Positions 1 through 16,133 of a DNA stretch of 64,000 nt are shown here, one piece after another; the first letter of the stretch is position 1, and each line of letters begins with the position of its first letter. The stretch lies in assembly GCF_009184905.1 (NCBI RefSeq), contig NZ_WESC01000017.1, forward strand, positions 1 to 64,000. The letters are read 5' to 3'. Origin of the DNA: Parvibaculum sedimenti. Lineage in GTDB: Bacteria; Pseudomonadota; Alphaproteobacteria; Parvibaculales; Parvibaculaceae. The notes under the pieces were generated by a model, which was given only the letters and a program-made list of their open reading frames with translations, did not search any database and was not told the DNA's origin. Made by a program: the position numbers and the translations under genes.

Positions 1-100
1 CGGACACAAGCAAAGCCAGATCAAAGATCTGCTCCCTTGGAATTATCCAGTCAAGGTGTGAACGAAACATCGCTTACCGAAAGACGAAAGCTGCCGCACA

Positions 101-141
101 AACAAAAACACCGCAGCGTTTGAGGCTGCGGTGTTTTTGTT
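101..141 (-). terminator. Rho-independent terminator of the rRNA operon
   Basis: A perfect 14-bp inverted repeat (104-117 with 125-138) has a GC-rich core and A/T-rich flanks, so it yields a hairpin followed by a T-tract on either strand. It lies just past the 3' end of tRNA-fMet, which places it at the end of the minus-strand rrn transcript. Confidence 0.9.
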
Positions 142-145
142 GAAT

Positions 146-223
<78 letters not shown>

Positions 224-337
224 TCAAATAGATTTCGAGCCGGCACGCGAGAGCCGGACACAAAGCTCGATTGATGTGTGGGCTGACCGCGGAACGGCTC
301 GTCGTAAAGAAGGGATCCGAATGTTGTGCACTTGGCA

Positions 338-455
338 GGCCTGGCAGCGACCTACTCTTCCATGCCTTAAGACATAGTACCATTGGCGCAGAGGGGTTTA
401 ACGGCCGAGTTCGAGATGGGATCGGGTGCAGGCCCCTCGCAATAACCACCAGGCC
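338..455 (-). rRNA. rrf: 5S ribosomal RNA
   Basis: The minus strand begins near CCTGGTGG and ends near CCAGGC, which pair as the terminal helix. Between them is the recognisable 5S core (CCCGATCCCATCTCGAACTCGG and GGAAGAGTAGGTC regions). The length is about 117 nt and it lies about 100 nt after the 23S 3' end. Ends are good to a few bases. Confidence 0.93.
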
Positions 456-556
456 GGCAAAATGCACATATTCAGGATACGAATGATTATCTGTCTTTGG
501 TCTTCTTCATCATCATCGCTGTCACTCCTAAGGAATAAGCAGAGATAAATGAGAGT

Positions 557-3295
<2,739 letters not shown>

Positions 3296-3658
3296 CTCTC
3301 ATTATCACTGCTCATTCCCAGATGTCCGAAGACACCCGGTCATGTTTTGATGACAACGAAAAGACCAGATAATCATTCGATTTACCCGTCCACGAGACCC
3401 TTTAGTTAGTGTGGGTTGGTCTCGCCGCAGGACCTCATGTGCATGAGGCGCTCCTGCGAACTGGCGAAGCTGATGGTTCTCCAGAGAAACCCCGTCCAGG
3501 GTGACGCCATCAAACCCATCAGCCGGCTACGCCAGCATCGGGTAAATCCCTTCTTCACGATGTAAATGAACTGGGCCCATACACTTAGTGTACGAACCAA
3601 ATCTGTTCTGGACGAGCAATCTCGCTCACGGCATCCGCCAGCACTGTCAAAAGCGCCT
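3296..3658 (-). other. tRNA-Ala to 23S internal transcribed spacer
   Basis: This stretch of about 360 nt holds no gene. It contains a hairpin at 3426-3458 (arms CGCAGG/CCTGCG around the palindromic core CCTCATGTGCATGAGG). Immediately after the tRNA-Ala 3' end, at 3645-3656, is a boxA-like CTTTTGACA, which could be a spacer antitermination element. That reading is weak, since only the 3' half matches the leader boxA. Confidence 0.6.
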
Positions 3659-3734
3659 TGGTGGAGCCGGACGGGATCGAACCGACGACCTCAAGCTTGC
3701 AAAGCTAGCGCTCTCCCAACTGAGCTACGGCCCC
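3659..3734 (-). tRNA. tRNA-Ala (TGC)
   Basis: The 76-nt cloverleaf is read from 3734 to 3659 with a GGGGCCG/CGGCTCC acceptor stem, anticodon TGC and encoded CCA. It is the second tRNA of the 16S-23S spacer, in the usual alphaproteobacterial Ile-Ala order. Confidence 0.96.
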
Positions 3735-3763
3735 GATAAGGCATTCGAGCTAGCCTGAAAGCT

Positions 3764-3840
<77 letters not shown>

Positions 3841-4047
3841 CGCTATAAGCGTGCGCTCGTCCAAAAACCCGGTCGGATCGCAGGCCATATTGCCAGCGAA
3901 CAACCAGGTTCAAAGAGAAAGAGAAACGAAGACGGCGGCATCCCGCTCTGTCTTTAGAGATACTGCGCGGAAAGGCTGACTACCTTTCTCACCAGCATCA
4001 TGTCTATTGAGGATCCGATAAGAGCAAGCTCTTGAAGGATCTTCCTT

Positions 4048-5536
<1,489 letters not shown>

Positions 5537-5980
5537 GAGTTGATCCGACTTATCAATCTCGCGAGGAAAATCGCGAGACGCGACGCAAGACACATACTCT
5601 CGTTATTGCCGACCTTGCGGCCGGGTAACGGGGTAGTGTGTTTTGAAACGTCAGACAGTCGGTATTTGGTTTGCTCGCAGATCCCAGTTTTAAGGCTGGG
5701 CGAGCTCGCCAGGACACCGCCGTCCACGTTTCTCTTTCTCTAACCACAATGTCAAAGAGCACCTAAGCTTCTCAGCACTTTCGCGCCTCGAAACCGAGGG
5801 TCGTAACCGACCCGAAGGACAGCCATGCCACCGCTTCCGGAGAAGTCGGGGCGTGCCGTCACCCATCGTTGGATCGTCTACTAGACCACAAGAGCAACTG
5901 TCAAGCAAGCTTTTCAGAAGCTCTTACCGTCGGTAGCGCGCCGCGTTTGCGTTGCGCCGTGGTCTCGTTCGGTGAGGCGG
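5537..5980 (-). other. rrn 5' leader
   Basis: This is an untranslated leader of about 440 nt between the promoter and 16S, with no credible gene. It holds a boxA (separate entry) and a hairpin at 5559-5578 (CTCGCGA/TCGCGAG) next to the 16S 5' end, likely part of the processing structure. A second -35-like TTGACA lies at 5904-5899, but the matching -10 (TAGTAG) is at a poor 15-nt spacing. Confidence 0.7.
5750..5761 (-). promoter_or_regulatory. boxA antitermination element
   Basis: The minus strand reads TGCTCTTTGACA, one base from the enterobacterial boxA TGCTCTTTAACA. It sits in the rrn leader about 215 nt upstream of 16S. NusB/NusE (S10) binding here would make rrn transcription resistant to Rho. 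Confidence 0.85.
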
Positions 5981-6009
5981 TTTATAGGGGGGTAGCCTTG
6001 CCCCGTCAA
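5981..6009 (-). promoter_or_regulatory. rrn sigma-70-type promoter
   Basis: The minus strand shows TTGACG (6009-6004), a 17-nt spacer, then TATAAA (5986-5981), which is close to the housekeeping consensus. It is followed by a GC-rich discriminator, as expected for stringently controlled rRNA promoters. An A/T-rich run upstream (about 6012-6050) could act as an UP element. Confidence 0.8.
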
Positions 6010-6419
6010 ACCCTTTTTTGCGTCAATTTCCAAAAAAATTCACGCTCTTTACGCTTGACTCTCTCGGACCAATTTGTGTTGAGCGACAAGCACTTCTCGC
6101 GACGTGATTCCGGCCCGGATCATGCTCTATCACGCTTCGGGCGACGTTCACCGACGTCCCTTAAGGGGCGTTATGGGACAGCTTTCGCGTACCCGTCATA
6201 TAGCTGAGCCAAAATGGGAAGATAACGCTGCTGAAAGACATAACGCGCGTTGACAGGGGTGGCCCGAGAACGCATCGTTTGATCACGGCAGATTACAGTT
6301 CGTTACCGGGCGCTCGCGGGGGTGCTCGGCAGCGGGGCGGAAGCGGACGCGGGGTCCGCTCTGGACGACCAGGGGATATCTACTTGTACGACACGGGGAA
6401 GAATTCCGACGAATTCGGC
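6010..6419. other. Divergent intergenic region, no gene seen
   Basis: This is the spacer between the rrn promoter and the M23 peptidase gene. A plus-strand TTGACA at 6250-6255 has no good -10 at 16-18 nt. The frame of the peptidase stays open back to a TTG at 6279, but the extra residues look unlike coding sequence. Confidence 0.5.
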
Positions 6420-8021
6420 ATGGATAAGGGCGGCTCCGAGGCGGATGCCGGCGGTGAGACGTTCGCGCCGGTGGCCCGATTCCGTCGGTCTCTCCAGCGT
6501 TCCATGAAGCTCTATTTGTCGGTTAGCCGCCTGGTTCTGGGCCAGAGCCTCGGCCAGCACCGCTGGCTTGCGGCTACCGGTCTCGCGGGCGCGCTCTCCT
6601 TTGCGCTGCTTGGCGCGGGCGTCTCGGCCCTCGTCGCCCCCTATTCAGACGTTGAAACAGCGGCCCTAACTGCCGATCAGGCGCCGCAGATCGTTGCCCT
6701 TGACGCCGACGGTCCGGTCGAGCGGGTCACTTTGGGTGCGGAGGCACCCACGGAAGAGGCCCCCGCTCAAACCGCGTCAAACGAACCCACGGCGGCCGAG
6801 ACGGCCGGGATCGCCACCTCATCGGCCCACACCGAGCTTGCTGCACCCGTCGCGCCGGCCGAGCCGAAGGAAATCCAGACCAAGGTCGCCATCAATGACG
6901 GCGAGACGCTGATGCAGGTGCTGACCGACGCGGGCGCCGATCGCGTCGACGCCTATCACGCCATAGCTGCGATGAAGCCGCACTTCAGCCCGTCGAAAAT
7001 GCGAGCGGGACAGGAAGTATCACTTACCTTCCTGACCAATCCGACCGCCGAGAAAGACGAACCCGCCAAGCTTCTCACCTCGATCTCCCTTCAGCCCGAT
7101 ATCGAACGCGCCATTCAGGTGAACCGAGCCGAGGATGGCAGCTACCGGACCCAGGAATTCCAGAAAGAACTGAAGAGCGGCTTCGCCCACGCTAAGGGCG
7201 CAATCAATTCAAGCCTCTTCCTCGACGCGCAGCAGGCCGGCATTCCGGCGCCGATCATCCTCGAAATGATCCGCATGTTCTCCTACAGCGTCGACTTCCA
7301 GCGCGAAATTCATCCCGGCGACACCTTCGAGGTCTTCTTTGACCGGAAATATGACGAAGACGGCATTCCGGTAAAGGAAGGCCAGATCGCCTATGCCTCG
7401 CTGACCGTTGACGGAAAGCCCTATCGTCTCTGGCGTTTCAAGACCGCCGATGGCGACTGGGACTATTACGACGAAAACGGCAACAGCATGAAGAAGTTCC
7501 TGATGAAGACGCCTGTCGATGGCGCCCGCATTAGCTCGGGCTTCGGCATGCGCAAGCATCCGATCCTCGGCTTCACCAAGTTCCATGAGGGCGTCGACTT
7601 CGCAGCGCCGAAAGGCACGCCGATCTATGCCGCAGGCGACGGCGTCGTAAAGATCGCCGGCTGGGTCAATGGCTACGGCAATTTCGTCGAACTCAGCCAC
7701 GCCAACAGATACGAAACGGCCTACGGCCACATGAGCGCTTTCGCCAAGGGCATCCACCCCGGCATACGTGTCCACCAGGGTCAGGTCATCGGCTATGTCG
7801 GATCGACCGGCCGCTCTACGGGCCCGCATCTCCACTATGAAATCCACATCGCCGGCAAGAAAGTGAACCCGCTCGGTGTCAAGATGGCGACGGGCGAGAA
7901 GCTCGGCGGCAAGCAGCTTGCGGCCTTCAAGGCGACGCGGGCCAATGTCGGCAGCCAGATGGCCGAGACGCCGCTGATGACAAGGGTCGCGCAGGCGTCC
8001 GAGACACCGAAGGCGAATTGA
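6420..8021 (+). CDS. M23 family metallopeptidase (MepM-like) with OapA-like domain
   Basis: This is a probable periplasmic peptidoglycan DD-endopeptidase of 533 residues. After a cytoplasmic N-terminus there is one hydrophobic segment (roughly residues 55-75). A Pro/Ala/Glu-rich linker follows, then an OapA/LysM-like region beginning NDGETLMQVLTDAG, and a C-terminal M23 (LytM) domain. Zinc and catalytic residues are visible: His389 and Asp393 in HEGVD, and His470/His472 in HLH. An intact set argues for an active enzyme and not an EnvC-like activator. It stands alone, divergent from rrn, and ends at a shared terminator with clpB. I chose ATG 6420. It lacks a clear Shine-Dalgarno site, and ATG 6504 is the alternative. 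Confidence 0.88.
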   Translation: MDKGGSEADAGGETFAPVARFRRSLQRSMKLYLSVSRLVLGQSLGQHRWLAATGLAGALSFALLGAGVSALVAPYSDVETAALTADQAPQIVALDADGPVERVTLGAEAPTEEAPAQTASNEPTAAETAGIATSSAHTELAAPVAPAEPKEIQTKVAINDGETLMQVLTDAGADRVDAYHAIAAMKPHFSPSKMRAGQEVSLTFLTNPTAEKDEPAKLLTSISLQPDIERAIQVNRAEDGSYRTQEFQKELKSGFAHAKGAINSSLFLDAQQAGIPAPIILEMIRMFSYSVDFQREIHPGDTFEVFFDRKYDEDGIPVKEGQIAYASLTVDGKPYRLWRFKTADGDWDYYDENGNSMKKFLMKTPVDGARISSGFGMRKHPILGFTKFHEGVDFAAPKGTPIYAAGDGVVKIAGWVNGYGNFVELSHANRYETAYGHMSAFAKGIHPGIRVHQGQVIGYVGSTGRSTGPHLHYEIHIAGKKVNPLGVKMATGEKLGGKQLAAFKATRANVGSQMAETPLMTRVAQASETPKAN

Positions 8022-8050
8022 CAGAGCTACAGAGTTCGGGATGGAGATCG

Positions 8051-8078
8051 AAAAAGGGGCCGGGAAACCGGCCCCTTT

Positions 8079-8079
<1 letters not shown>
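8051..8079. terminator. Bidirectional terminator between the M23 gene and clpB
   Basis: A 12-bp perfect stem (8052-8063 with 8068-8079) with a GAAA tetraloop is flanked by A4 and T4, so it works on both strands. The first base of the clpB stop codon (8079-8081) overlaps the hairpin. Confidence 0.92.
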
Positions 8080-10730
<2,651 letters not shown>

Positions 10731-10958
10731 CTCTCGTCCTTTCAAGCACGTCCCGCGAGGTCCTGCGCCTCCAAAAAAGGAGAGCGCCCCGGCACCTCTT
10801 TCGAGCGCCTTTTTCTAAATATCGCTTACTCTCCCTAAGGGGAGCATTGCGCTGGATCAGCCCTCCTGGAGGCACCGTTCCAAGGCAGATATGGTGTGAC
10901 CTCCCCGCCACACAAGAGGGGTATCCCCCGGATTTCCGCGCGTTTTGGAGCAAGAGAC

Positions 10959-11723
10959 ATGGTCGGCACGGCAAGGATCAAGGGGCTCTACCGCTACCCC
11001 GTCAAAGGGCTCTCGCCCGAGCCGATGACAGAGGCGGCGCTCACCCCCGGCGAAACCATTGCCTGGGACCGCGCTTTTGCCATCGAGAACGGGTCGACGG
11101 ATTTTGATGCCTCCGCGCCGAAGCATTTTCCCAAGATCAAATTTCTGATGCTGATGAAGAATGAGCGCCTTGCCCGGCTTCACTCCCGATTCGACGAGCG
11201 AACGACGACGCTCACGCTCTCGGAAGATGGCCGTGAGGTCGCGCAGGGCAACCTCATGACGGCGGAGGGCCGCGCGGCCATCGAAGGTTTCATGGCGAAC
11301 TACATGAAAGCGGAGCTCCGGGGGGCGCCGAGAATCGTCCACGCGCCCGGCTTTTCCATTTCGGATGTAGCGGCCAGGGTTGTCTCGATCATCAATCTGG
11401 CCAGCGTCCGCGAACTCGAAAAGCTGCTAGGACGGCCGGTCGACCCCTTACGCTTTCGTGGCAACATATATGTCGAGGGCCTGACCCCTTGGGAGGATCA
11501 CGACTGGGCCGGTAAGGAAATTCGCCTTGGAGCGGTTCGCGCGAAAGGCTTCATGCCGATCAAACGCTGCGCTGCGACCAATGTCGACCCCGTGACCGCC
11601 ACGCGCGACATGGAAATTCCGGTGACGCTGCAAAGATACCTCGGCCACATGAATCTCGGCCTTTATGCGGAAGTGCTCGATACGGGTACGATTCGGCCCG
11701 GCAACACGGTCGCACTCGTCTGA
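10959..11723 (+). CDS. MOSC domain-containing protein
   Basis: This protein of 254 residues has an N-terminal beta-barrel MOSC_N domain (IKGLYRYPVKGLSPE) and a C-terminal MOSC domain. The conserved cysteine lies in IKRCAATNVDP near residue 206. MOSC proteins carry sulfur on this cysteine and act on molybdenum cofactor or, as in YcbX and mARC, in reduction of N-hydroxylated compounds. No redox domain is fused here, so it belongs to the short cytosolic form. ATG 10959 was chosen because GGAG lies at usable spacing and the family motif begins right after it. Confidence 0.85.
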   Translation: MVGTARIKGLYRYPVKGLSPEPMTEAALTPGETIAWDRAFAIENGSTDFDASAPKHFPKIKFLMLMKNERLARLHSRFDERTTTLTLSEDGREVAQGNLMTAEGRAAIEGFMANYMKAELRGAPRIVHAPGFSISDVAARVVSIINLASVRELEKLLGRPVDPLRFRGNIYVEGLTPWEDHDWAGKEIRLGAVRAKGFMPIKRCAATNVDPVTATRDMEIPVTLQRYLGHMNLGLYAEVLDTGTIRPGNTVALV

Positions 11724-11730
11724 AATGGAA

Positions 11731-11766
11731 AAGGCGCGAGTTCCCGCCGGAACGCCCGCGCCTCTT
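11731..11766. terminator. Bidirectional terminator between MOSC and DUF4167 genes
   Basis: AGGCGCG (11732-11738) pairs with CGCGCCT (11757-11763), with a second inner stem GTTCC/GGAAC. On the minus strand the hairpin is followed by TTTT, which suits the DUF4167 transcript. Confidence 0.75.
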
Positions 11767-11783
11767 CACGAAATCACGCCCTA

Positions 11784-12485
11784 TCAGACTGCGGGCGCCT
11801 CATCCACGCTGGACGGGGCAGAGCCCTCGTCGCCTTCCGAGGCCTGACGTTCGCCACCGGCCTCATGGCGCGGACGACGACGGCGGCCCTGGCGGCGGCG
11901 CGGAGCTTCCGCGCCTGGCACGCCTCCGGGAATGCCTTGCGCATATCCGTCGCCGCGCGCTTCGCCATCGGCGATGACCGGCTGCTCGGATTCCGGCTGG
12001 ACATCCGGCTCGCCTTGAGGCTGCTGGCCGGCATTCGGATTCTGCTGACGTTCGCCGCGACCATCGCCCCTGCCCTCACTGCGGCCCTGACGCTGCCCGT
12101 GCTGCTGCGGCTGCTGGTGATAGGGCTGATTCGGGAAATGCGGCTGCGGCTGCTCGGGGGAGAAATCTTCCTCCTCCTCGTCCTGATCCTCATCGGGGCG
12201 ATAGCCCAGATTATGCTGCGGACGGGGCTGCCCCTCATTCATGACCTGCGAGGCCATCAGAAGCCGGTAGTAATGCTCAGCATGCTGATAGTAATTTTCC
12301 GCCATGACGCGGTCGCCAGCCGAGATCGCATCACGCGCAAGCTGCTGGTACTTCTCGCAAACATGAGCGGCGGTACCGCGAATCTTCACATCAGGTCCAT
12401 TGCTATCATAAGCGCGGTTGCCCGAATTCTGCGGCTTGCGTCCACGCCCACGCGAGCGCTTGGAGTTGTTCTGCCCCTGCCTCAT
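11784..12485 (-). CDS. DUF4167 domain-containing protein
   Basis: This is an alphaproteobacterial protein of unknown function, 233 residues. The N-terminus is basic and Arg/Gly/Asn-rich (RSRGRGRK). A conserved core of about 70 residues (VKIRGTAAHVCEKYQQLARDA to AEHYYRLL) predicts a helical hairpin resembling a TPR unit. The rest is Gln/Pro/Arg-rich and looks disordered, ending in an RRRQGRRRR-type basic patch. The composition suggests an RNA- or ribosome-associated protein, which is inference. ATG 12485 (MRQGQ) matches the usual family start, though its Shine-Dalgarno is weak; ATG 12512 is possible. A long structured leader precedes it. Confidence 0.85.
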   Translation of the reverse strand: MRQGQNNSKRSRGRGRKPQNSGNRAYDSNGPDVKIRGTAAHVCEKYQQLARDAISAGDRVMAENYYQHAEHYYRLLMASQVMNEGQPRPQHNLGYRPDEDQDEEEEDFSPEQPQPHFPNQPYHQQPQQHGQRQGRSEGRGDGRGERQQNPNAGQQPQGEPDVQPESEQPVIADGEARGDGYAQGIPGGVPGAEAPRRRQGRRRRPRHEAGGERQASEGDEGSAPSSVDEAPAV

Positions 12486-12639
12486 ATGGTCACTATCTCG
12501 CCTACTGTTCATCTTGAGAGTTCAAAGCATTTCCGCTGTGTCCGCACCGGGCGCAATACGCGCGGCTAATGGACGATCGCCGACCCATTATCGGCATGCG
12601 CAATCTGCGTGGCGGACTTCAGCACCAATAACGCCCTCC

Positions 12640-12850
12640 GGCCCCGCCGGTTTGGTCATGTCGGATGCTCAGAAGTTCCGGCCCCTGGCGCCTTTGCCTG
12701 CGATCCAAGCTGGGATCGCTTGCCGGCGCCCGCCCTCGGGTCACCTCAAGCTCTCTTTAAACCATCATATTCGGCGGTTTGAAGAGCGAGGTGAACTGTC
12801 CCTTGGCTCAATACCCTGCAGGCAACCTAGACCCTAAAGAGACGCTTTCC
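12640..12850 (-). ncRNA. Structured leader or small RNA upstream of DUF4167 (unassigned)
   Basis: There is no gene between 12486 and 12881. The DNA holds nested inverted repeats: TTGCCTGC/GCAGGCAA (12694-12701 with 12818-12825) could close a structure of about 130 nt. Inside is a hairpin 12742-12793 (CACCTC, CTCTT and AAACC paired with GGTTT, AAGAG and GAGGTG around small symmetric bulges). A second hairpin GCGATCC/GGATCGC (12700-12706 with 12713-12719) is flanked by two GGCGCC copies, but it shares two bases with the closing stem. A promoter-like element on the minus strand would start the transcript near 12850. A 6S RNA is one possible identity; I could not confirm it. Confidence 0.45.
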
Positions 12851-12856
12851 AAACAT

Positions 12857-12885
12857 TTTTTACAAGCCGCGAATCCTGATTTCAA
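12857..12885 (-). promoter_or_regulatory. Candidate promoter for the structured leader
   Basis: The minus strand reads TTGAAA (12885-12880), a 17-nt spacer, then TAAAAA (12862-12857). The -35 overlaps the prmC stop codon. This would give a separate start for the DUF4167 leader or a small RNA. Confidence 0.45.
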
Positions 12886-13736
12886 CGGCGTGGCAACCGC
12901 GCAACGATGACGCGCGGAACGCCGGCAAGATCGGCCACCGCGTCGCGGACCTCAAGCCCGGCCTCCGAAAAAATCTTCGCCACATCGGCTTCCTGCCCGA
13001 TGCCCAATTCGACGACGGCATGGCCTTCCGGCGCAAGAAGCCGCGGCAGTTCCACGCTGATAGCGCGATATGCGTCATAACCATCCGCGCCGCCATCGAG
13101 CGCCAGCCGCGGATCGAAGGCCTGCACTTCTTCATCCAGCGTCGCGATGATGGCCGTGGGAATGTAGGGCGGGTTGGAAATCACCAGATCGAATCGTTCA
13201 TCCATGCCTTGCGCCCAATTCGCGCGGCGAAACGCCGCACGGGCACCGCATCCCAACGCGGCGGCATTGCGGTTAGCGACATCGAGCGCCGCATCGGAAA
13301 TATCGACGCCCAACCCTTCAGCGTCGGTGCGCTCGTGCAGAAGCGCAATAAGAAGACAACCCGTCCCCGTGCCAATGTCGAGAATCCGTGGCGCCTCCAC
13401 ATCGCGCAGAAGAGCGATCGCCGTCTCGATCAGCGTTTCGCTGTCGGGGCGCGGGTCGAGCGTCTCCGGCGTCACCTCGAAAGTGAGTCCCCAGAACTCG
13501 CGCGCGCCGAGAATGCGCGAAACGGGCTCATGCGCCATGCGCCGCGCTTCGAACTTCCGCAGCTCTTCCAGTTCAGTTTCGCCAAGCCGCTTGCCTGGCT
13601 CGCGGATCATTTCGATTTCGTCGCAGCCCGCTGCCGCCTGCACCAGAAGCCGCGCATCGAGCGCGGGATTTTCGATGCCCGCCTGTTTGAAACGCCAGGC
13701 GAGCATCCGGTACTCATGATCGCGGGTGGTGATCAC
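12882..13736 (-). CDS. prmC: Peptide chain release factor N5-glutamine methyltransferase PrmC
   Basis: This SAM-dependent enzyme methylates the GGQ glutamine of release factors in the cytosol. It has 284 residues. An N-terminal helical substrate-binding domain includes the motif [16 protein letters not shown] Rossmann methyltransferase domain follows with SAM-binding DIGTGTGCL and the catalytic NPPY signature (SNPPYIP). Its ATG overlaps the prfA stop by 4 bp, so it is translationally coupled to its own substrate's gene, a widely conserved pair. Confidence 0.97.
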   Translation of the reverse strand: MITTRDHEYRMLAWRFKQAGIENPALDARLLVQAAAGCDEIEMIREPGKRLGETELEELRKFEARRMAHEPVSRILGAREFWGLTFEVTPETLDPRPDSETLIETAIALLRDVEAPRILDIGTGTGCLLIALLHERTDAEGLGVDISDAALDVANRNAAALGCGARAAFRRANWAQGMDERFDLVISNPPYIPTAIIATLDEEVQAFDPRLALDGGADGYDAYRAISVELPRLLAPEGHAVVELGIGQEADVAKIFSEAGLEVRDAVADLAGVPRVIVARLPRR

Positions 13737-14800
13737 GCTTCTTCCCCGAGGGCGGCGAGCCGCTCCGCCTGATCCTCGGCAATGAGCGCCGAGATGATTT
13801 CGTCTAGCGCTTCACCTTCAAGCACCTGGTCGAGCTTGTGCAGCGTCAGATTGATACGGTGATCGGTGACCCGGCTCTGCGGAAAATTGTAGGTGCGGAT
13901 ACGCTCCGAGCGATCGCCGGAACCGACCTGTCCCTTGCGGTCCGCAGCACGCTCGCGGTGGATGCGCTCGCGCTCCGCCTCGTAGATTCGCGCGCGGAGA
14001 ATCTGCATCGCGCGCGCCTTGTTCTTGTGCTGGGACTTCTCGTCCTGCTGCGCGACGACGATACCGGTCGGCAAATGGGTGATGCGGACCGCGCTTTCGG
14101 TCTTGTTGACGTGCTGCCCGCCCGCGCCGCTCGCGCGGTAAACGTCGATGCGGAGATCCTTGTCCTCGATCTCGACGTCTACATCCTCGGGCTCGGGCAG
14201 AACGGCGACCGTCGCCGCCGAGGTATGGATGCGTCCGCCCGCTTCCGTCGCCGGAACGCGCTGCACGCGATGAACGCCCGATTCGAATTTGAGTCGCGCG
14301 AAGACGCCCTTGCCGGAAATCTCCGCGACGATTTCCTTGTAACCGCCGACTTCGCCTTCAGACGCGCTGATGAGCTCGACCTTCCAGCCCTGTTTCTGCG
14401 CGTAGCGCTCATACATGCGGAAAAGATCGCCCGCGAAAAGCGCCGCCTCGTCGCCGCCGGTGCCAGCGCGAACCTCGAGAATGACGTTACGCTCGTCGGC
14501 CGCGTCCTTGGGCAGCAGCATCAGCTGCATTTCCCTCTCGAGGGCCGGAAGCTCCGCATCGATCCGATCAAGTTCCTCGCGCGCGATCTCGGCCATCTCC
14601 TTGTCGGAGAGAAGCGCGCGCGCTTCCTCACGCGCCGCTTCAGCAGCCTGCAACTGCCTGACCGCTGCGGCGACCGGCGACAGTTCCGCAAATTCCCGCG
14701 ACAGCGCAACGAAGCGTTCGCGCGATACATTCGCGTTCATTTCGGACTGAACCGCTTCGAAGCGGTCGAGCAGCTTGTGCAATCTGTCCTGGGGAATCAT
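13733..14800 (-). CDS. prfA: Peptide chain release factor 1
   Basis: RF1 recognises UAA and UAG and triggers peptide release. It has 355 residues, the usual length. The N-terminal helical domain, the codon-recognition region, and the catalytic GGQ ([19 protein letters not shown], near residue 230) are intact. It is followed by prmC with a 4-bp overlap. The [11 protein letters not shown] start at 14800 is the family start although the ribosome site is poor. Confidence 0.97.
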   Translation of the reverse strand: MIPQDRLHKLLDRFEAVQSEMNANVSRERFVALSREFAELSPVAAAVRQLQAAEAAREEARALLSDKEMAEIAREELDRIDAELPALEREMQLMLLPKDAADERNVILEVRAGTGGDEAALFAGDLFRMYERYAQKQGWKVELISASEGEVGGYKEIVAEISGKGVFARLKFESGVHRVQRVPATEAGGRIHTSAATVAVLPEPEDVDVEIEDKDLRIDVYRASGAGGQHVNKTESAVRITHLPTGIVVAQQDEKSQHKNKARAMQILRARIYEAERERIHRERAADRKGQVGSGDRSERIRTYNFPQSRVTDHRINLTLHKLDQVLEGEALDEIISALIAEDQAERLAALGEEA

Positions 14801-14867
14801 CGTCTCGACTTCATCGGAAATTGGAACCAGCAGCTTTCATGCGCCTACGCGCCTCCTGAAAGCCCGG

Positions 14868-16100
14868 CTAATCCCCGGCGAGAACGCGCGGCTCTTTCGC
14901 AGCTTCTTCCGCCGCCCGCGCAGCCTCGATTTCCTTCGCCTTTTCTTCGACGAGGCCCACGAGGTGATCGACGATCTCCTCGTTCCTGATCTTGTGATCG
15001 GTAACGCCGGCGAGATAGACCATGCCCGAGCCAGCGCCGCCGCCAGTGAAGCCGATATCCGTCTGCTCCGCCTCGCCCGGCCCGTTGACGACGCAGCCGA
15101 TGACCGAAAGCGTCATGGGCGTCGGAATATGGGCGAGCCGTTCTTCAAGCAGTTTCACGGTACCGATGACGTCGAAGCCCTGCCGCGCGCAAGACGGGCA
15201 GGAAATGATCGTCACGCCGCGATGGCGCAGATTGAGCGACTTCAGAATATCGAAGCCAACCTTCACCTCCTCGACCGGATCAGCCGAGAGCGAAACGCGG
15301 ATCGTGTCGCCAATGCCCGCCCAGAGCATCGAGCCGAGGCCGATCGAGGATTTGATCGTGCCGGTCATGAGGCCGCCCGCCTCGGTGACGCCGAGATGGA
15401 GCGGGCAATCGATGGCCTCGGCAAGCTGCTGATAGGCCGCGACGGTCAGGAAGACGTCGGAGGCCTTCACGCTGATCTTGAATTCGTGAAAATCGTGATC
15501 CTGCAGGATGCGCGCATGATCGAGCGCACTCTCGACCATCGCTTCCGGGCAGGGCTCGCCATATTTCTCCAGCAGGTCGCGCTCCAGCGAACCGGCATTG
15601 ACGCCGATACGCATCGAAAGCCCGTGATCCTTCGCCGCCTGCACGACCTCACGCACGCGCGCCGCCGAACCGATATTGCCCGGATTGATGCGAAGGCAGG
15701 AAGCGCCCGCTTCCGCCGCCTCAATGGCGCGCTTGTAGTGAAAATGGATGTCCGCAACGATCGGGATATTTGTCGCCCGCACGATCTCCTTGAGCGCCTT
15801 CGTCGAATCCTCGTCCGGGCAGGAGACGCGCACGATATCCGCACCCGCCTCCTCGATGCGGCGGATCTGCTCGATCGTCGCCTTCGCATCCGAGGTGAGC
15901 GTGTTCGTCATCGTCTGAACAGTGATGGGCGCGTCGCCACCCACCGGCACCGATCCCACATGGATCTGCCGGCTCTTCCTGCGGGTTATGTCACGCCAGG
16001 GACGAATACTCATCTGTCGATCGAGGTTCCAGCCGGGCCTGCCCGGCAAAAATGCTGTGTCCGGCAAGCCGGTCGCTTGAGGCTTATGCGGCCCATTCAT
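14868..16100 (-). CDS. ispG: 4-hydroxy-3-methylbut-2-enyl diphosphate synthase (flavodoxin)
   Basis: This is the penultimate enzyme of the MEP isoprenoid pathway, reducing MEcPP to HMBPP with a 4Fe-4S cluster. It has 410 residues: a TIM-barrel domain ([19 protein letters not shown] onwards) and a C-terminal cluster domain with CPSC and the third cysteine in GCVVNGPGE. This is the compact bacterial form without the insert seen in plants and Chlamydia. A start at 16013 ([14 protein letters not shown]) is also plausible; neither start has a good Shine-Dalgarno. It lies 33 bp after the RodZ-like gene and is probably co-transcribed with it. Confidence 0.95.
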   Translation of the reverse strand: MNGPHKPQATGLPDTAFLPGRPGWNLDRQMSIRPWRDITRRKSRQIHVGSVPVGGDAPITVQTMTNTLTSDAKATIEQIRRIEEAGADIVRVSCPDEDSTKALKEIVRATNIPIVADIHFHYKRAIEAAEAGASCLRINPGNIGSAARVREVVQAAKDHGLSMRIGVNAGSLERDLLEKYGEPCPEAMVESALDHARILQDHDFHEFKISVKASDVFLTVAAYQQLAEAIDCPLHLGVTEAGGLMTGTIKSSIGLGSMLWAGIGDTIRVSLSADPVEEVKVGFDILKSLNLRHRGVTIISCPSCARQGFDVIGTVKLLEERLAHIPTPMTLSVIGCVVNGPGEAEQTDIGFTGGGAGSGMVYLAGVTDHKIRNEEIVDHLVGLVEEKAKEIEAARAAEEAAKEPRVLAGD

Positions 16101-16133
16101 AGCAGAAATAGGGCGCGAGCCGGAAATCCCGTT

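Noticed and set aside
10731-10870. Heat-shock (RpoH-type) promoter for clpB
   Set aside because: A CTTGAAA-like string lies too near the start codon, and the upstream CCTTAG/GATATT pair fits the consensus poorly.
12661-12840. Firm assignment of the structured RNA as 6S or SRP RNA
   Set aside because: The SRP signature GGTCAGGTCCGGAAGGAAGC is absent, and the 6S likeness is only of general shape, so it is left unassigned.
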